Shown: positions 23,501 to 36,709, counted from the first letter of the stretch. The stretch is 64,000 nt of DNA from Epichloe hybrida (GCA_019022495.1 JAFEKR010000010.1:1178001-1242000), one strand, 5' to 3'. The notes: generated by a model not told the origin, from the sequence alone. Translations and numbers: made by a program.

Positions 23501-25041
23501 GAGTTGTAGAAAAGCAGCTTGAAGCCGAGTAGCTGTGCAGCAACTCGATTTCCTGGAGGAGGTAATGTTTTGGTTTCCTCCATCCATTGCTGCTCAAAAT
23601 CAGCGTCGCCTTCGCCCTGTTGACCAAACGTAATTTTGGCTTGCTGAAAGTCGGCGTCACTAACTTGTCTTCCTCCAAGTTCGAAGAAAGCACCCAGGTG
23701 AATTGCCCTGGCTCGATCCCAAAATGCAACATCCCTCGCGAGCTTCTGTTGTGCAATGGCTTTCTCGTCCTCTTCTGTGGCTGTCCATTGTAAGTAGCCG
23801 GGGTTGGCCCAGGGAGGGAGACCACCGATAAATGCAGAGTCATATTTAAGATGTGACCGCGGCCACCACGAACTGACTCGAAGAAATTTGACAAAAAACT
23901 TGTACTGCTTGATTAAGACGGCTGCGGCAACATCGAGCGTCAAATCCAGAGCACGCCCAACGTCCAGATCGAAAGTTCCAATGAGGCCCTTGACCCGCTC
24001 AAAAGTCTGTTCGGCCAGTTCCGGAGGTGGCGGCATCGCGCTGTTCGTTGAGAAAAGCTCTGTGATCAGTTTGGAGTATCCTTCAGTCTCTTCTCGAAGT
24101 AGGTTGTAGTTTGCTTGCCGGTACAATAAGTTCGTGGCCTGACGGACGCCCAGCCTCGCAAAATTGTCTCTAATGAGACCTAATTGTTGTAGGATGGGGG
24201 CATCCAGTATCTGGCGCATCAATGCGGGTGAAACTTCTGTTGCAATCAGGAAGTCGCGAAGTCTAGGTCGGTAGAATGCAGAATCGTTGTCCATAATAAT
24301 GGCCAGAGAATCTAGAAAGAGAGTGTGCGGAGCGAACGCGTAGGCATCCTTAATAGCGTCCGGGTTCTCCTCGCCCAAGATTCCCTTAATACAGACTCCA
24401 GCATCGACAGCGTCCAATTTGTTCTCAACGACTGCCTGAATGAATTCTTGAAAGAGAGTGGAGAGCTCGGTGATATCAACATCTTCCCTTGCTTGGACAC
24501 CTTGCTGTAGTATTTGTTGCCGTCCATATTCGTTCCAATTCAGAACTTTGTCCTCCGTAAGGTTGTCGTACTGATAGTTCGACCGTACGGGGGATGCTGG
24601 TCGTCGTGCCGGTTCTGATGGAAGCTTCGTCGAGACCGGGGAACTTGGTGCTTTCGGGGCTTGTATTTGACCAGTACCGGGGTGAGTCTGTCTTGGCGTT
24701 GACGGTGAGTTAGGAGTGTGTTTGACGGGAGAGGGAGGGTGTGGTTGTGTTTGCGCCGGGGCCTGGTTTCCAGAATGATTTCGTTGCTGATTGTACTGTT
24801 GATTGTGATGATGATTGTGTCCTCCACGGCCATAGCCTTGGCCATAGCCTTGAGATGAATCACGTCGATTGAAACCCCCACGATTGCCTTGAGGAAAGTG
24901 ACCGCCCCGACCGCCACCTCTCCCACGACCAGCGCCATCGTGACTTTCTTGTTGGGCTAGATTCGTGTCTCCAGGTCGATGGGGAGAGGGTCTGCCTCCG
25001 TCACCCAACGGCCGGTCAGATCTCTTTCGCTTTATGGGCAT
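17596..25041 (-). CDS. THO2: THO complex subunit 2
   Basis: Four exons (25041-21424, 21364-20216, 20150-20065, 20005-17596) give an unbroken protein of 2,420 residues, the size expected for fungal THO2. The N-terminus is basic and Arg/Gly/Gln-rich. The helical core from about residue 140 to 1600 carries family text such as NYQYDNLTEDKVLNWNEYG, LYPDVLHRIHRILHVSLEK and the conserved junction EEPKLDGVSLIRTTINTLQP created by splicing exons 1 and 2. The last 800 residues form a low-complexity tail of Arg/Asp/Ser/Gly/Pro with tandem RDGRDxRD-type runs. THO2 is the scaffold of the nuclear THO/TREX complex, which couples transcription to mRNA packaging and export and limits R-loops. The RD-rich tail probably binds RNA. 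The 86-b exon 3 is supported by phase alone. Confidence 0.95.
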
Positions 25042-26006
25042 GACTCAAATTCGTGTAGCCAACCTTGCAATGCACCGAGTTATATCATTTGCGCCGATAA
25101 ATATGTCAGGAGTTTCGGAGATGGCAAGCGTTCGATTACTGAGCCAGGTCAAGTTGATATTGACAACTGGAAGAAGAAAAGTTGAGCTCTGTGATACGCG
25201 GGATGCCAAAGAAACCAAGGGGTTATTGAAGGCGAAGCGACTGCGGCGAGGAGGGGAAGAATCGCGAACAAAGAATATTATTTGAAGGATCTGCCGCGCA
25301 AACGGGGAAAGCTTCGGCGGGAGGTGGGAAATGAAGGGAAAAAGAAGAATGGGGGAGCAAGTGCCCCTGATATCAGCTTCACCTTTCCTATTAGACACCT
25401 TATGTACTTTGAGCTCGGCTCTATAGGGGTATATGGGGGGGCGGCTGACGTTAGGCGACTGTGTAGTCAAGATGAAGAAAGATCTATGATCGTGAGCTCC
25501 GCGTTCACGTCCGCCCGTCGCCAGATTGTAGCCTTGCACCTTACGTGGGCCCCACCTGACGCACTTGAAAACTCGTGCTCTACGACGGTGTCAATCACGT
25601 GGACTGTCACGTTACCTTCTCGATTTGTCAAGCCAAATGCCACTGCGACAACCGGACCGTGACCGCAGCGGGTACTCGTGCCCCACCCCTCCACCTAGCA
25701 AGGTGGGGCGGCGTACGAGTAATTGGGGACCGAAGTTCCCTCTGTCTGGCAGAAACAACACAACGGCGCCATCTCCAAGATTAAATACATAAGCCTCGTA
25801 GTCGCAATAATTCCCATTGAATGTGGAACACTGCATCACCACGCCGAAGATCACCACACAAACGGATCCATTCACCAAACACCGCGGCTTCGGTTAACTT
25901 CTATCACAAAGAGTGAAAGTGACATTCCTCAAACCACCATTCGCATCCCGCCTCCGGTCTCGGGGCCAGGTAAGACGGATATCCATCACGCGTGGAAGAC
26001 ATCACA
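25042..26006. promoter_or_regulatory. Divergent intergenic region between THO2 and MET2
   Basis: About 965 b separate the start codons of THO2 (minus) and MET2 (plus), so both promoters must lie here. Open frames inside overlap on opposite strands and have no family resemblance. No specific operator could be identified with confidence. Confidence 0.5.
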
Positions 26007-27841
26007 ATGGTTCAAGGAACTCCTGCCAGTGTTGGGTCACAGACAAAATACGGTAAGTCTTCCTTCTTCGTGAATTACACGCAATAGTTTCGTATGCTCT
26101 TCCCTCATTATCCCTCCCCGCCACCATCTTCTGAGCCCAGGAGCAACCATGACTCCTCCGTGATGCATGTGTCTTTGTCATACTTTGAAAGAACAGTGGC
26201 TGAACACCTGTAAGAAAGAAAGAAAGAAATCACAGCCCGAGAATCCCTTCGCCAATTTGATTCCAGACCAGCAGATAGCTATTGTTCCCGAGTTCACGCT
26301 CGAATCAGGAATCACCCTTTGCAATGTGCCTGTTGCCTACACCACACGTGGCAAGCTCAACGAAGATGGGAACAATGCCATGGTCATTTGTCACGCTCTC
26401 ACAGGAAGTGCTGACGTGAGTGACTGGTGGGGACCGTTGCTTGGCGGTCCTGGACGGGTATTCGACACCTCCAGATTCTTCATTGTTTGCATGAACAGTC
26501 TGGGCAGTCCATATGGGACGGCGAGCCCAGTAACTGCGAAAGATGGAGACGCATCAAACGGCCGCTATGGACCTGAATTTCCCCTCACCACGATTCGTGA
26601 TGATGTGAAGTGAGTATAAGATCTGATCTGTGTGAATTTTGAATTATGTTTCCTTCTTTTTTTTTCCGCTTCTATCCGGCCTATGCACTCCATTCCAACT
26701 TTTCAAGTCTATACGGTTTCAGAATCTTGAAATGAAACTTCACACTAACTCGTCTTCATTCAGCCTTCATAAGCTCTTACTCGACGACCTAGGAGTTAGA
26801 CAAATTGCCGCCGTCATTGGAGGCTCACTTGGAGGCATGTTCGTTCTGGAATGGGCCTATCTGGGTAAAGACTACATACGATGCATCGTCCCCATTGCCA
26901 CGTCGAGTCGACACAGCGCATGGGGCATTAGCTGGGGTGAAGCACAACGACAAAGCATCTACGCCGACCCCAAATATGATGATGGCTATTATCTATTTGA
27001 CGACCCGCCCGCCACAGGGCTAGGCGCCGCTCGTATGGCCGCGCTGCTGACATACCGAAGCCGCAATTCCTTTGAATCGCGTTTCGGCCGCAACAACCCT
27101 GATCCCTCCAAGGTCCAGACCATCAGCGGGCGACAGCGGCTGCGACCGAGTACTCCATCAGAAGCGCATTTCCGCATCCACAACGATGGACACAACATTA
27201 AGCGCGCGAGTATTTCACGTCAGGGCAGTGGATCAAGCATTCAGGTGGCATCGTCATCGTCCGCTGCCCCTCCCACTGATGTTCCTGATCCGCAATTCCA
27301 CGGGCCCCAAAAGAGCACGAGCACTGGCAAGGGAGGGGAAAATGGCGAGAGCCTCACCGGCGGAGAGACGACTCTTCCAGCGTCCAATTACTTTTCCGCC
27401 CAGTCTTATCTGCGATACCAGGGAACTAAGTTCGTCAAGCGGTTCGACAGCAACTGCTACATCGCCATGACACGCAAGCTCGATACGCACGACGTTTCAC
27501 GAGGGCGGACGGACACTATTGGCGAGGCTCTGGCTCTTATTGAACAGCCGACGCTCGTGCTGGGCATCGAGAGTGACGGACTCTTCACAATTGCTGAGCA
27601 GGAAGAGATTGCGCAGCATGTCAAGAATGCACGCTTGGAACGGATTGACAGTCCTGAGGGCCATGATGCCTTCTTGCTACAATTTGAACAGGTCAATAAG
27701 CACATCTTGTCATTCTTGAAGCAAGTGCTTCCGGACATCATGAGCAAAGACGGGGCAGCACCCGAGGAAGCGGGCGTGGGTAAATTGACCAAGTCTAGTA
27801 CGTTTGGTGAAGCTGAGGTGGAAGATATCACGGAGTGGTAG
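26007..27841 (+). CDS. MET2: Homoserine O-acetyltransferase
   Basis: An alpha/beta-hydrolase-fold acetyltransferase that makes O-acetylhomoserine from homoserine and acetyl-CoA for methionine synthesis. Exons 2 and 3 (26192-26609 and 26764-27841) are secure: the junction gives TTIRDDVNLHKLLLDDLGV. Family signatures are FTLESGITL, ICHALTGSADVSDWWGPLL, SLGSPYGTASP and the nucleophile elbow GGSLGG (about residue 173). The Asp of GIESDGLF (about 423) and the His of EGHDAFL (about 453) complete the triad. A Ser/Gly-rich insertion after RNSFESRFGR is usual for fungal members. The first exon is less certain: ATG at 26007 with donor after 26052 is in phase only with an acceptor at 26191. A more attractive acceptor just before PENPFANL would break the frame. 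Length as modelled is 513 residues. The gene is divergent from THO2. Confidence 0.93.
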
Positions 27842-30800
27842 CAACCTTGTCTATTACACTGTCGGCTATTCTTTGCCCTTCCTTTTCTTCTTTCTCTTCT
27901 TTTTCTTCTTCTTTTTCTTATACATCTTATACAGTCTTTCAAGCATGAATGTTCCGCATGATCATGTAGAGGGAAGCTCAACGAAATGCATATAGCTGGA
28001 AATACGAAAAGGATACCTTCCAACAGGACAACATATACTTAGCGCAGACGGTTCAAAAGCAAAAATGACATTTCTCCACGCAGTCCCTCACCTCTCTCAC
28101 GACTACAAAAGTTATCCTTAAAGGTGTCAGTATGCGCACGTCAAGTATCTGTGCAAGGCAGCACCATGAGTCGGTCCATCGTGCGCGTGTACAACGGGTT
28201 CCACGGAAAGGGGAATTAAGCTACGAATTTACAACCCCTTTCGAAAACAAGGGTAATCTGCAGCATCTGATCGGCTATACCAACAAGGGCAAATTTCACG
28301 CGTCGGCCGTTGTTCCGGTCAGTCTTGCAACGTGCAAGAGCTATTCAAAGTTTTCAGAGTACGTATTTCCATTATGACCTCCCCTGTCTTGCCAAGACAG
28401 ACAAAGAGACAAACTCGACGGTTAGCTCCGCGCCCTTGACTATCGAAAGCCACGTGTTACCCTCCCATGGTGTCTAGACTTGTTCGTCATGACTCTTGAC
28501 CTACTTGAAACACTCACTTCACGACGATCAAGGCCAGTCTCTCGAACGGCATTCAATAAAACAACACGGTAATAAGCAGAAAAGCAGATAAAAACGTATG
28601 GCCACAATATTAGCGCGAGACCCTCTTACCAAGTGCCGTCGTGTTTCGGCCCCATCATTCGGCATTCGGCATGTCTGTTTCCCATGTTTCGCAATCCGTT
28701 CCAAGGATTCATTCACCCCGAGTTCTAACAAAACAAACCTTGTGGATGAGACGATAGTGACGCACATGTATGGAGTACAACACAGGGGAAATGCCAAAGA
28801 AGTCATTCGGGGCGCTTGTGCATTTCCATACCTAGGTACCTTTCCGGGTGCCAAATATTAATATGTTCCGTCCCATCTGGCGCTGGCACAGCATTGTCTG
28901 GTTTCGCGACATGCCTCAGGCCTCAGGCCTCATCACTGGCAAAGGGATAAACTTCGATGGCCCTGTCCATCCATCGGGCGTTTCGGGGGCGTTTCGGATT
29001 TCGCAACAAGGAAAATGTATTACCCGTTTCACCATCTATTTGAAGGCCGTAATTATTAAGGCATGTATGTGCATACGGACCGGACCGTATGTTGCACTAA
29101 GAAAGCGGCGCAGCCGACTGGCCAGTATTAATCTGTGCGCACGGACGATAATACATTATCCCTTGTATTATGCCTTGCGACAATACCCTGACCCCACGTC
29201 CCCCTGGGTCAGAGACCAATAGCGCTCCTCCGTAGTTTGTGTAGTACATGGAAGTAATATAGCTCTCTGTCTCCTTGGTAACGGCAAGGCCTGGCGGTGG
29301 ACGCTACATGGGCTGATGTCCAATCAACATTCACTACTCCGTAATTAAAGCTATTTTCATACGTGTTACAAGATAAAATATATAATATAATGAGTGTGAA
29401 GGTTGTAGTTGGATTCAACTAGCTAGAGGTCAGAGCTATCGTATTCCCTACGGAGTACGGAGTACATAAATTACTATTACACTTTCGCGTACCTGCGCGG
29501 TCACTAACCTTATGGTAGGGGGCCTGTGGGGGGCCTATGTAGACCTATAAGGCGGAACATTGTCTAAGGAGGTTTTTATTAAAACACTTTGCCCACTACT
29601 CCGTATGGATTAGTTCGTTTGTATAAGCGGGCCGAGGCTTCATTCGGTGACAGATTGCGCCATCGAGAAGCTCTATGAGGAGAATGGATCTAGAAGGCCA
29701 CCAGAAGGACACAAAAGCTATGTATAACCCCCACTGTTGTAAGGACACATGTACAAATGCCCCCGCTCGGGCTCTGCCGTAATTGCGCCAGCGGCAGCCC
29801 CTATTCTGGTCATTGGTCCACGTGGTCAGAATATCGATGCCTACGGATTATTACCTTCCTCCTGCCTAGCTGGTACGCGCACAGTAATAGGCAAGTGTCT
29901 TGTCAAAGGTGCGGACGATGGGCTGCGCAGATTCGGACCCGGCTATAAAAGAACAAGTAGCGGCGGCCGAAGCAACAGTCGCAACAATGGGCGATGCAGA
30001 AAGTCGCTCAGTGATGTTGTACGTACGATACATATCACTTGCACTCGTCGAAATGATCATCTGCTGATGGGCTAGCAAACTGCATGAAATGACTCCCCGG
30101 ATTTCGAGCCATTACGCGTATGTACATATGTAGTCCGTAATACACATGTCTCTCTCTCCTCCGTTTCGTGCCACGCCATCACCATCACCCGCGCACGACA
30201 TGACAGGGGCCCCGACGTGGGCTTTCATTGATTGGCACCGACACCCGAGCAGCCAATCATGTACACAGGTACACACAGACGGCTGAGCCACCTTGGTCCG
30301 GGAATGCCACGGACAATGCCAGCAAAGCAAGGCTAAGCGAGAGCTTCTTATCACTTCTTATCCAGCCTGGCTTGGTCTGCATGCGTCGTCCAGATGGTTA
30401 AATTGACCTGATCTGAAGTTGATATAATCGCTTCAATATTCCCCACCTCCACTGCTACTTTGCCGTCGGGTCGCCAACCATCCGTTTATCCGTCCATCCG
30501 TCCAACCGTCCAATGCCGTCACTCCTGTCCTATTGCTTCCCCGTCTGCACCTCCTCCATCGCCAACAGACTACACGGAGTACTCCGTAGTGGGATTACAG
30601 TGCAGTGCGGAGTGCTTGTCAGCAAGACTATCTGCCGACGGAGGCCACCCGGGGCCGAGAGTTGAACAAAAAGGGTTCAGAGTCCCGAGGCCAGGCGATG
30701 AAATTGATGAGGCTTTGCTGCTGGGCCTCCTGCCTTGGCAACCCTGTCGTGGTATCTTCTTTGATTACATGCATGCACTATGTAGGTGGCTGTGCTTGTT

Positions 30801-32087
30801 TTTTTCGCACCACGGATTACGAAGTATGTAATAAGTTAAGTAATCATGCTTATTCATTCCCTGCTCGGCTGATTGCAGATGGGCAGAATACATACGGACG
30901 TATTACATGTAGGAACTACCGAAGCAAACCACTCGATGCCACCCTGACCTTGCTGGCCCTAGCCTGGGAGCGGATGCTGGTCACGGTTATTATGAATTCC
31001 GTCAGCATCATGTGCATGGCTGGATTATTGTTGTCTCTGCGAGCGGAGCAAAAGCTTCTCGAATCCGACCAGGGTCCAGCCGTACACACGTTGGTATGTA
31101 TTATTATTAATCCGAACACACATGCACATATTAGAGAGTTCACAGCTCACTCGGTATTTACCAGTCACATTTCCTTCGTCGCGCCTTCCTTTCCTTCGCT
31201 GCATTTGCCCATCAACCCCCCCCCCATTCTCACGCCCCGCCCCACTCGTCACTACCAAGGCCTCGCCCAAGGCACGGAGTCCATCTTGCTTCTACGGATT
31301 ATTACGGGCTTGCTGGATTTAAAATCCGAAACGCTCTAATCCGTATTACTCTGTACTCAGCATCTATTCCAGCCCAGAATTTTTCCCATCGTCGAACCCG
31401 TTTGACTCGTTATCGACTCCCCTCCACTTCTGCATCTCCTTCTCATCGTGATCCTTTTTTCTCCCTTCCCATTCCCGTTCTCGCTTTTCACCCCGCGCGC
31501 TTATCATCCGTTGATATAACCGGCACGGCTGACGGATTCTCTTGTCCATGTCGTCGCCCAATTCGCAAAACGAACTACCAGACAGCGGTAGCGACTATCG
31601 TCACATCACCATCATCGTGACCTCCTCGATCCAACGGATTAAAGCCCGCCATAACTGAACTTGGGTACACGAACTCACAGTTGCCTATCTCTTCCTTGCC
31701 GAGTCGTCGTATGGTCCAGGCGCAGGATCAGAGCAAATTTGTCTGCAAATTTGGTTCGCAAGTGCCCGACCATATACATTTGAATCAATTACTCTCGGCA
31801 AGCTGTGGAATACCATAGGAAGGCGAAGTCGTGACCCATCCGATACTTGGCTTTCCCCACTACATTAACGAATCAACCTATTCTTTTCGCACGCCAACTC
31901 ATCTTTTACTCGTGACGATCCGAAAGTCTGTCAAAGTCAGCCGATGAATGTGACGGAAACCGATTGTACTGTCAGCCCTAAATTCTTATTTTTCACGGAC
32001 TGGCGGCTTATCTGGCCTCTTATTCCCATGTATTCTATTTTGAGACCAGGCAGCCTCCGTCGTTGAGTCGTCTTCGACCCTCATACC
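27842..32087. other. Long gene-free interval
   Basis: About 4.2 kb with no supported gene. The open frame at 30605-31339 (244 residues) lacks domains and crosses obvious non-coding low complexity, so it is not called. Palindromic TACGGAGT/ACTCCGTA motifs cluster here, at about 29336, 29450, 29599 and 30573. A CT-rich run follows the MET2 stop at about 27885-27925. The last few hundred bases are the promoter and leader of the phosphate-transporter gene. Confidence 0.55.
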
Positions 32088-34493
32088 ATGGCTGCTGCTT
32101 CTGTAGAAGAAATGCTTCCGCCCCCGACGAATCCTACTGGTACACGTACTTTGGGGGGGAACCGGGCATTTCACAACTGTTACAACGACTATTCGCACAT
32201 ATCAGACCCCAATCTTCGCCGGAGACTGGCCTTGTCCGAGATTGACAAGGTCCCCTTCGGTTTGTCTCGTATGTTTATGCCGTTGGGTCGCTCTCTGGTC
32301 CGGACTTCGCTTTTGTTGAGGCAGGTTTTGGAATGAACTAACTGTTTCTGCAGATATTCGAGCCATTCTGGTCGCTGGCATGGGCTTTCTTCTCGACTCA
32401 TACGACATATTTTCCATCAACCTTATAACGACCCTGCTTGGAATGGTATTCTGGTCTGTTGAGGATGTTACCAATGATTTCGGCGGGGACAACGGCATTT
32501 TACCGGATACGATTAGTCAAGCACTGAAGGCGTCGACAAGTGCTGGCATCGTCATCGGCATGATCCTATTTGGCTGGCTCGCAGAGTACGTGCATCGCCT
32601 CGGGCTTTTTGTGTAATTGTCCCCTCCATCTTACTAACTATGACCTTCAGTTCCCTAGGTCGTCGACGCATGTACGGCATCGAGCTGGCCATCATCATCT
32701 TCGGCACATTCAGCTGTGCTTTGGTTTCTTCCAGTCCATCCATCAGTTTTGTTGGTCTTTTGATTTTCTGGCGAGTCCTTATGGTACGCGAATTCTGAAC
32801 GCATGCGAGCGTGAGCTGTGTGAACCGAGTCTAACAATTTGAAGGGCATCGGAATCGGTGGCGATTATCCCCTCTCCAGCGTCATTATATCCGAATTTGC
32901 TCCCACCCGATGGCGCGGTGCCATGATCTCAGCTGTATTCTCCATGCAAGGTCTAGGTCAGCTCATGGCTGCCATCGTCTCCCTCATCACCACTGTGGCG
33001 TTCAAGTCGTCTTTCATCGACATTCCCGACGAAGAGAGCTGCGATGCCGCTTGTCGGGTGGCTGCTGACCGTGCGTGGAGGATCATTGTTGGAGTTGGTG
33101 CCATTCCTGCCTGTCTTGCGTTTTACTACCGAATTACTATCCCGGAAACGCCAAGGTACACCTTTGATGTACAGCAAGATGTCGAAAAAGCTGATGCCGA
33201 TATCAAAGCCTACGTATCTAGTAAAACGAATGGCGATGTTGACGGCCGCCGTCACTCGAGATCCAAGACTTCGGACAGTTCCCTTGATCTTCCCAAGGCC
33301 TCTTGGACTGATGCCTTTTCATACTTCAGAGAGTGGAGGAATTTTAAGATTCTGATCGGCACAACCATGTCCTGGTTCTTCTTGGTACGTATCGAAAGAG
33401 AGCACGTCAACTTTCACCTACCTCAGGACTAACAGAGAAACAGGATCTTGCGTTCTATGGTCTGGGTCTTAACCAAGGTTTTGTGCTCCATGCTATTGGC
33501 TACGGTAGTGGCAGCAACATGTATCATAAGCTGTGGAACAACGCGGTGGGCATGATTATTCTCACCGCTGCAGGCTCCCTTCCCGGATACTGGACCGCTG
33601 TCTTGACCATTGACACCATCGGCCGCAAGCCACTCCAAGTCTTTGGCTTCCTTTTGCTCACCATCGTGTTCGGTGTCATCGGATTCAGGCTTCACCACTT
33701 GAGCGAGGGACCAATGCTGGCCTTGTACATCATCGGGCAGTATCTTTTCAACGCCGGGCCAAATACGACTACTTTTGTGGTTCCCGGCGAATGTTTTCCC
33801 ACGCGGTATCGATCCACCGGGCACGGAGTCTCGGCTGCTATGGGGAAAATCGGCGCCATAATTGCGCAAGTCATTAGCATCCCGCTTTTGGAGCACGGCA
33901 AAGTCAGAGGATGTGTTGGAAATGATTGCTCACCCTATCTCGACCGGCTTCTCAAGCTGTTTGCTCTTTTCATGCTTCTCGGCACGTTGGTCTCATTCCT
34001 CATACCCGAGACAAAGGGTATTACTCTCGAAGAACTGTCGGGCGAATCACGCACGAGTTATAATGCTGGTTGCAACGGAAGCATTAGCCTTGGCTCTCAC
34101 CGGCGCAATTGGAATCCTTTTCACGGCGGACAAGCGGCGGGATTTTTGTACCCTCGAGCTCACAGTGGTCGCTTTGGCAAGAGCAGATCTTCTCGGGTTG
34201 GCACCGTGTCCTCGCCAGAGATGGTGGCGGAGGCTATGCGCCAACAGCGAACCAAGTTTTGGAGACGAAATCGAAAAGCTCGGTTACCTAGCGACGGATC
34301 CAACGAAATTGCGCTACGCAATCGCGCATCCGGCGTGTCTTCTGATGCCGAGTCAGCATCACAGAGTGGTGCTTGGCGACAGCAGCTACCGACTTGGGGT
34401 GCCGGATGGGGCCGAATAGATCGAGGCGCGCCCCCGACGGCGATGAGCAGCGTGCAACTCAACGATGTCGGGATGCTTTTAAAGCCAAACTAG
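32088..34493 (+). CDS. Phosphate:H+ symporter (PHO84-type MFS transporter)
   Basis: Five exons (32088-32268, 32354-32585, 32651-32783, 32845-33384, 33444-34493) give 711 residues. About twelve membrane helices are split by a central hydrophilic loop, as in the major facilitator superfamily. The PHS-family signature GGDYPLSSVIISEF lies at about residue 186, and the repeat-associated motifs DSLGRRRMYG and DTIGRKPLQVFG lie in the loops after helices 2 and 8. FFLDLAFYGLGLNQ and ECFPTRYRSTGHGVSAA are further PHO84-like blocks. The role is plasma-membrane uptake of inorganic phosphate; a related glycerophosphodiester substrate is possible. The C-terminal tail of about 150 residues (Ser/Arg-rich) is longer than in yeast PHO84 and could be regulatory. 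Start choice is the first ATG, with an N-terminal cytosolic segment before the first helix. Confidence 0.9.
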
Positions 34494-35812
34494 GATTCGA
34501 AATATGAAGAGCATAGAACCAAGAATAATAAGCATGGACTTGGCGGATGGCGGTCATCTGTGATTTTCCCCATTTCTTCTTTCAATACACGGAGGCAAAG
34601 CATGAGTATTTTTCATGATATGGACGAAGTTTTGGACTACTTTTAGGCGTTTTCGGCATCGGATACGGGTGCATTAGACATGATACCTGCGCTTGGCGGC
34701 GCGCGTTGAGATTTGGGTTAGACATGGGAGTACGCGTGTGTATTTGTATATATATAAGGACTCGTTTCGACCATGAATGTATGGCTGCGGCGAAAGTTGC
34801 AGTGATGACACTGATGATGTTTTATTGGAGTGACATGATTGTCTTGACGGCGACACCAAAATGGTTTATCGCCATGACCATGGCGATTGGGGGTGTTTTG
34901 ATGAGCCACGTGGCTGACTCTTTGCGGCTACTTTTGCTCATAAATCGAACCATATAGTGCGGGGAGATTCAAGCAAACAATTAACAACCAAAGGAACTTG
35001 TACGTCACTGTCTGATGGGCCTGGGCCAAAGAGCCATTGCGATGCTTTGGGGGGCACCAACAACTGAAGGGAGTAAAGAAAAATACATCTGTACAGTGCG
35101 TGGATTCACGACTTTGCTTGGTCAACGCCAGTGAATGACAGCTCGAGGACGTAAATTACAAGACTCGGTGCAACTAGCCAGATGAGGACATTTGCCGCCA
35201 AGAAAAAGCATGCCTATTTTGTCCTCGGTCACCACGTCCGTCCCCGACGGCGATGGTGTCCTGCTTAAGTGACCGATGGACGGTATTCCTTGCTGGGGTA
35301 ATTGAATCTTATAACTTCCGTGTCCCTGCGGCATTTTGAACTATGAGGTACAACTTGTGTTCTGCTCGCAGAATGCTAGACTTTCCTCCGACATGGCCAG
35401 AGGTAATCGTGGCACGCTGCATTTCTTTTGTTTCTTCAAAACTCTACATACACCTAAATAAGGTGGGGCGTGGCGTGACTGATGAAGTTCACATCGGCGC
35501 AGAGTTCAACTAGCGGGAGAAGAAAAGCTTATTCCCTACTACTACTAATGACCTATAAATGGACACACGCGTATATCATTCAGTGCGGGACGGCCCTTTG
35601 TTTCATTTTCTCCCTCAACCCATCATTTCATTAACCACAAAATACAGGCCCTATTGAGCTCGACCTTCTGCTTCCACGGGTGTTCCTATATCGATCAAGA
35701 CTTTTGGTATTTGAATAGTGCTTGCATACCAGACGAGGATAGTCAATTCTTGTACTGCCGAGTCCAAAAGCAAAAGAGGGCTGGCAACTCGACTCGACGC
35801 CAAAGAAAAAAA
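34494..35812. other. Gene-free interval
   Basis: No gene recognised. A perfect 12-b palindrome with an E-box core (AGCCACGTGGCT) lies near 34907-34918. A TATA-like CTATAAAT is at about 35552-35559, some 255 b before the start codon of the next gene. Confidence 0.55.
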
Positions 35813-36709
35813 ATGGCATCATCTTCTGATCCATCTTCTGATCCATCTTCTTCTGCCTCTTCTAATCCATCTTCTTCTGCCTCTTCTGATCCATCTTCTT
35901 CTTCCTCTTCTGATCCATCTTCTTCTTGCTCTTCTTCCTCTCCTCCTCCTCCCTACACCGCTTCAGAGCCTGACAGTCAAGAGAGCGCCTATAACGATAT
36001 TTCGCAGTTTCAAGGCGGACACATTCAGTTTGACATGCTCAAGGACACAAATGTAAGTGTGTGGAGGGCCGGAACCCCCAAGCGGAACGAATACGTTGCT
36101 GGGCAGGTTCCCTGGCACGCCGTCTTGACCCTTCACGTTAAAGATGTTTTGCAAATGATGACGGGAGGTGTCCATCTATCCTCTGAGAACATTGATCCTC
36201 GCGGCGCCCTCATCAGCAACCGAGGAATTCACCTTTCAACGTATTGTAAAAGCCTAGGATGGACTCACTACCGCCGGTACGCTCTCCGGGATCTTCAGGA
36301 TGGGAATCCGCAGTGGAAGGGGATCATGATCGTTCGTTCAGGTTCCGTCAAGGAGCTCTCTCGGTTTCGCTTTGACGACCTCTCCATCAAGAACATACGA
36401 ATGGCGAGAGCGTTTGTCAGAAGTGTCAATCAGGTGTATTTCTTCGACTGCATTGACGCGAACAAGAACTTCAATGCCCTTTTCGATGACATGCCCATGC
36501 ACGGCTGGTGGCCGTGGCCGAACCCAAAGGCCGAGAAGGGTGACGACACTGATGAGAGGCAGGCGACGAGGAGCGAGGCGTCGTCGGACAATCATGACTA
36601 TTGGGATGGAGACGCATCCTTGCGACCATGGGGAGAAGAGGACCGAGCATGGAACTTGTGTGGTTTTGAGGTGATTGTTAGAGCCTCCAGATCATGGTTT
36701 GCTCTTTAA
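35813..36709 (+). CDS. Hypothetical protein with serine-rich tandem repeat
   Basis: A single-exon frame of 298 residues if the ATG at 35813 is used; the frame is also open further upstream but without a better start. Residues 2-45 are tandem copies of a (D/N)PSSS(A/S)S-type unit encoded by a repeated GATCCATCTTCTTCT-like block, followed by SPPPPYTASEPDS. The remaining 240 residues are non-repetitive and look folded, with WRAGTPKRNEYVAGQVPWHA, RGIHLSTYCKSLGWTHYRRY and a Trp-rich MHGWWPWPNP segment. I do not recognise the family. No signal peptide, membrane helix or catalytic motif is visible. The codon use and long open frame support a real gene, and a TATA-like box lies about 255 b upstream. 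An intact Ser-rich leader may be disordered or O-glycosylated. Confidence 0.6.
   Translation: MASSSDPSSDPSSSASSNPSSSASSDPSSSSSSDPSSSCSSSSPPPPYTASEPDSQESAYNDISQFQGGHIQFDMLKDTNVSVWRAGTPKRNEYVAGQVPWHAVLTLHVKDVLQMMTGGVHLSSENIDPRGALISNRGIHLSTYCKSLGWTHYRRYALRDLQDGNPQWKGIMIVRSGSVKELSRFRFDDLSIKNIRMARAFVRSVNQVYFFDCIDANKNFNALFDDMPMHGWWPWPNPKAEKGDDTDERQATRSEASSDNHDYWDGDASLRPWGEEDRAWNLCGFEVIVRASRSWFAL

Noticed and set aside
28132..28377. An 81-residue plus-strand frame
   Set aside because: Too short, unconserved in appearance, and without splice or promoter support.
30605..31339. A 244-residue open frame on the plus strand
   Set aside because: Composition is erratic, no motif is recognisable, and it spans several intergenic-type palindromic motifs.
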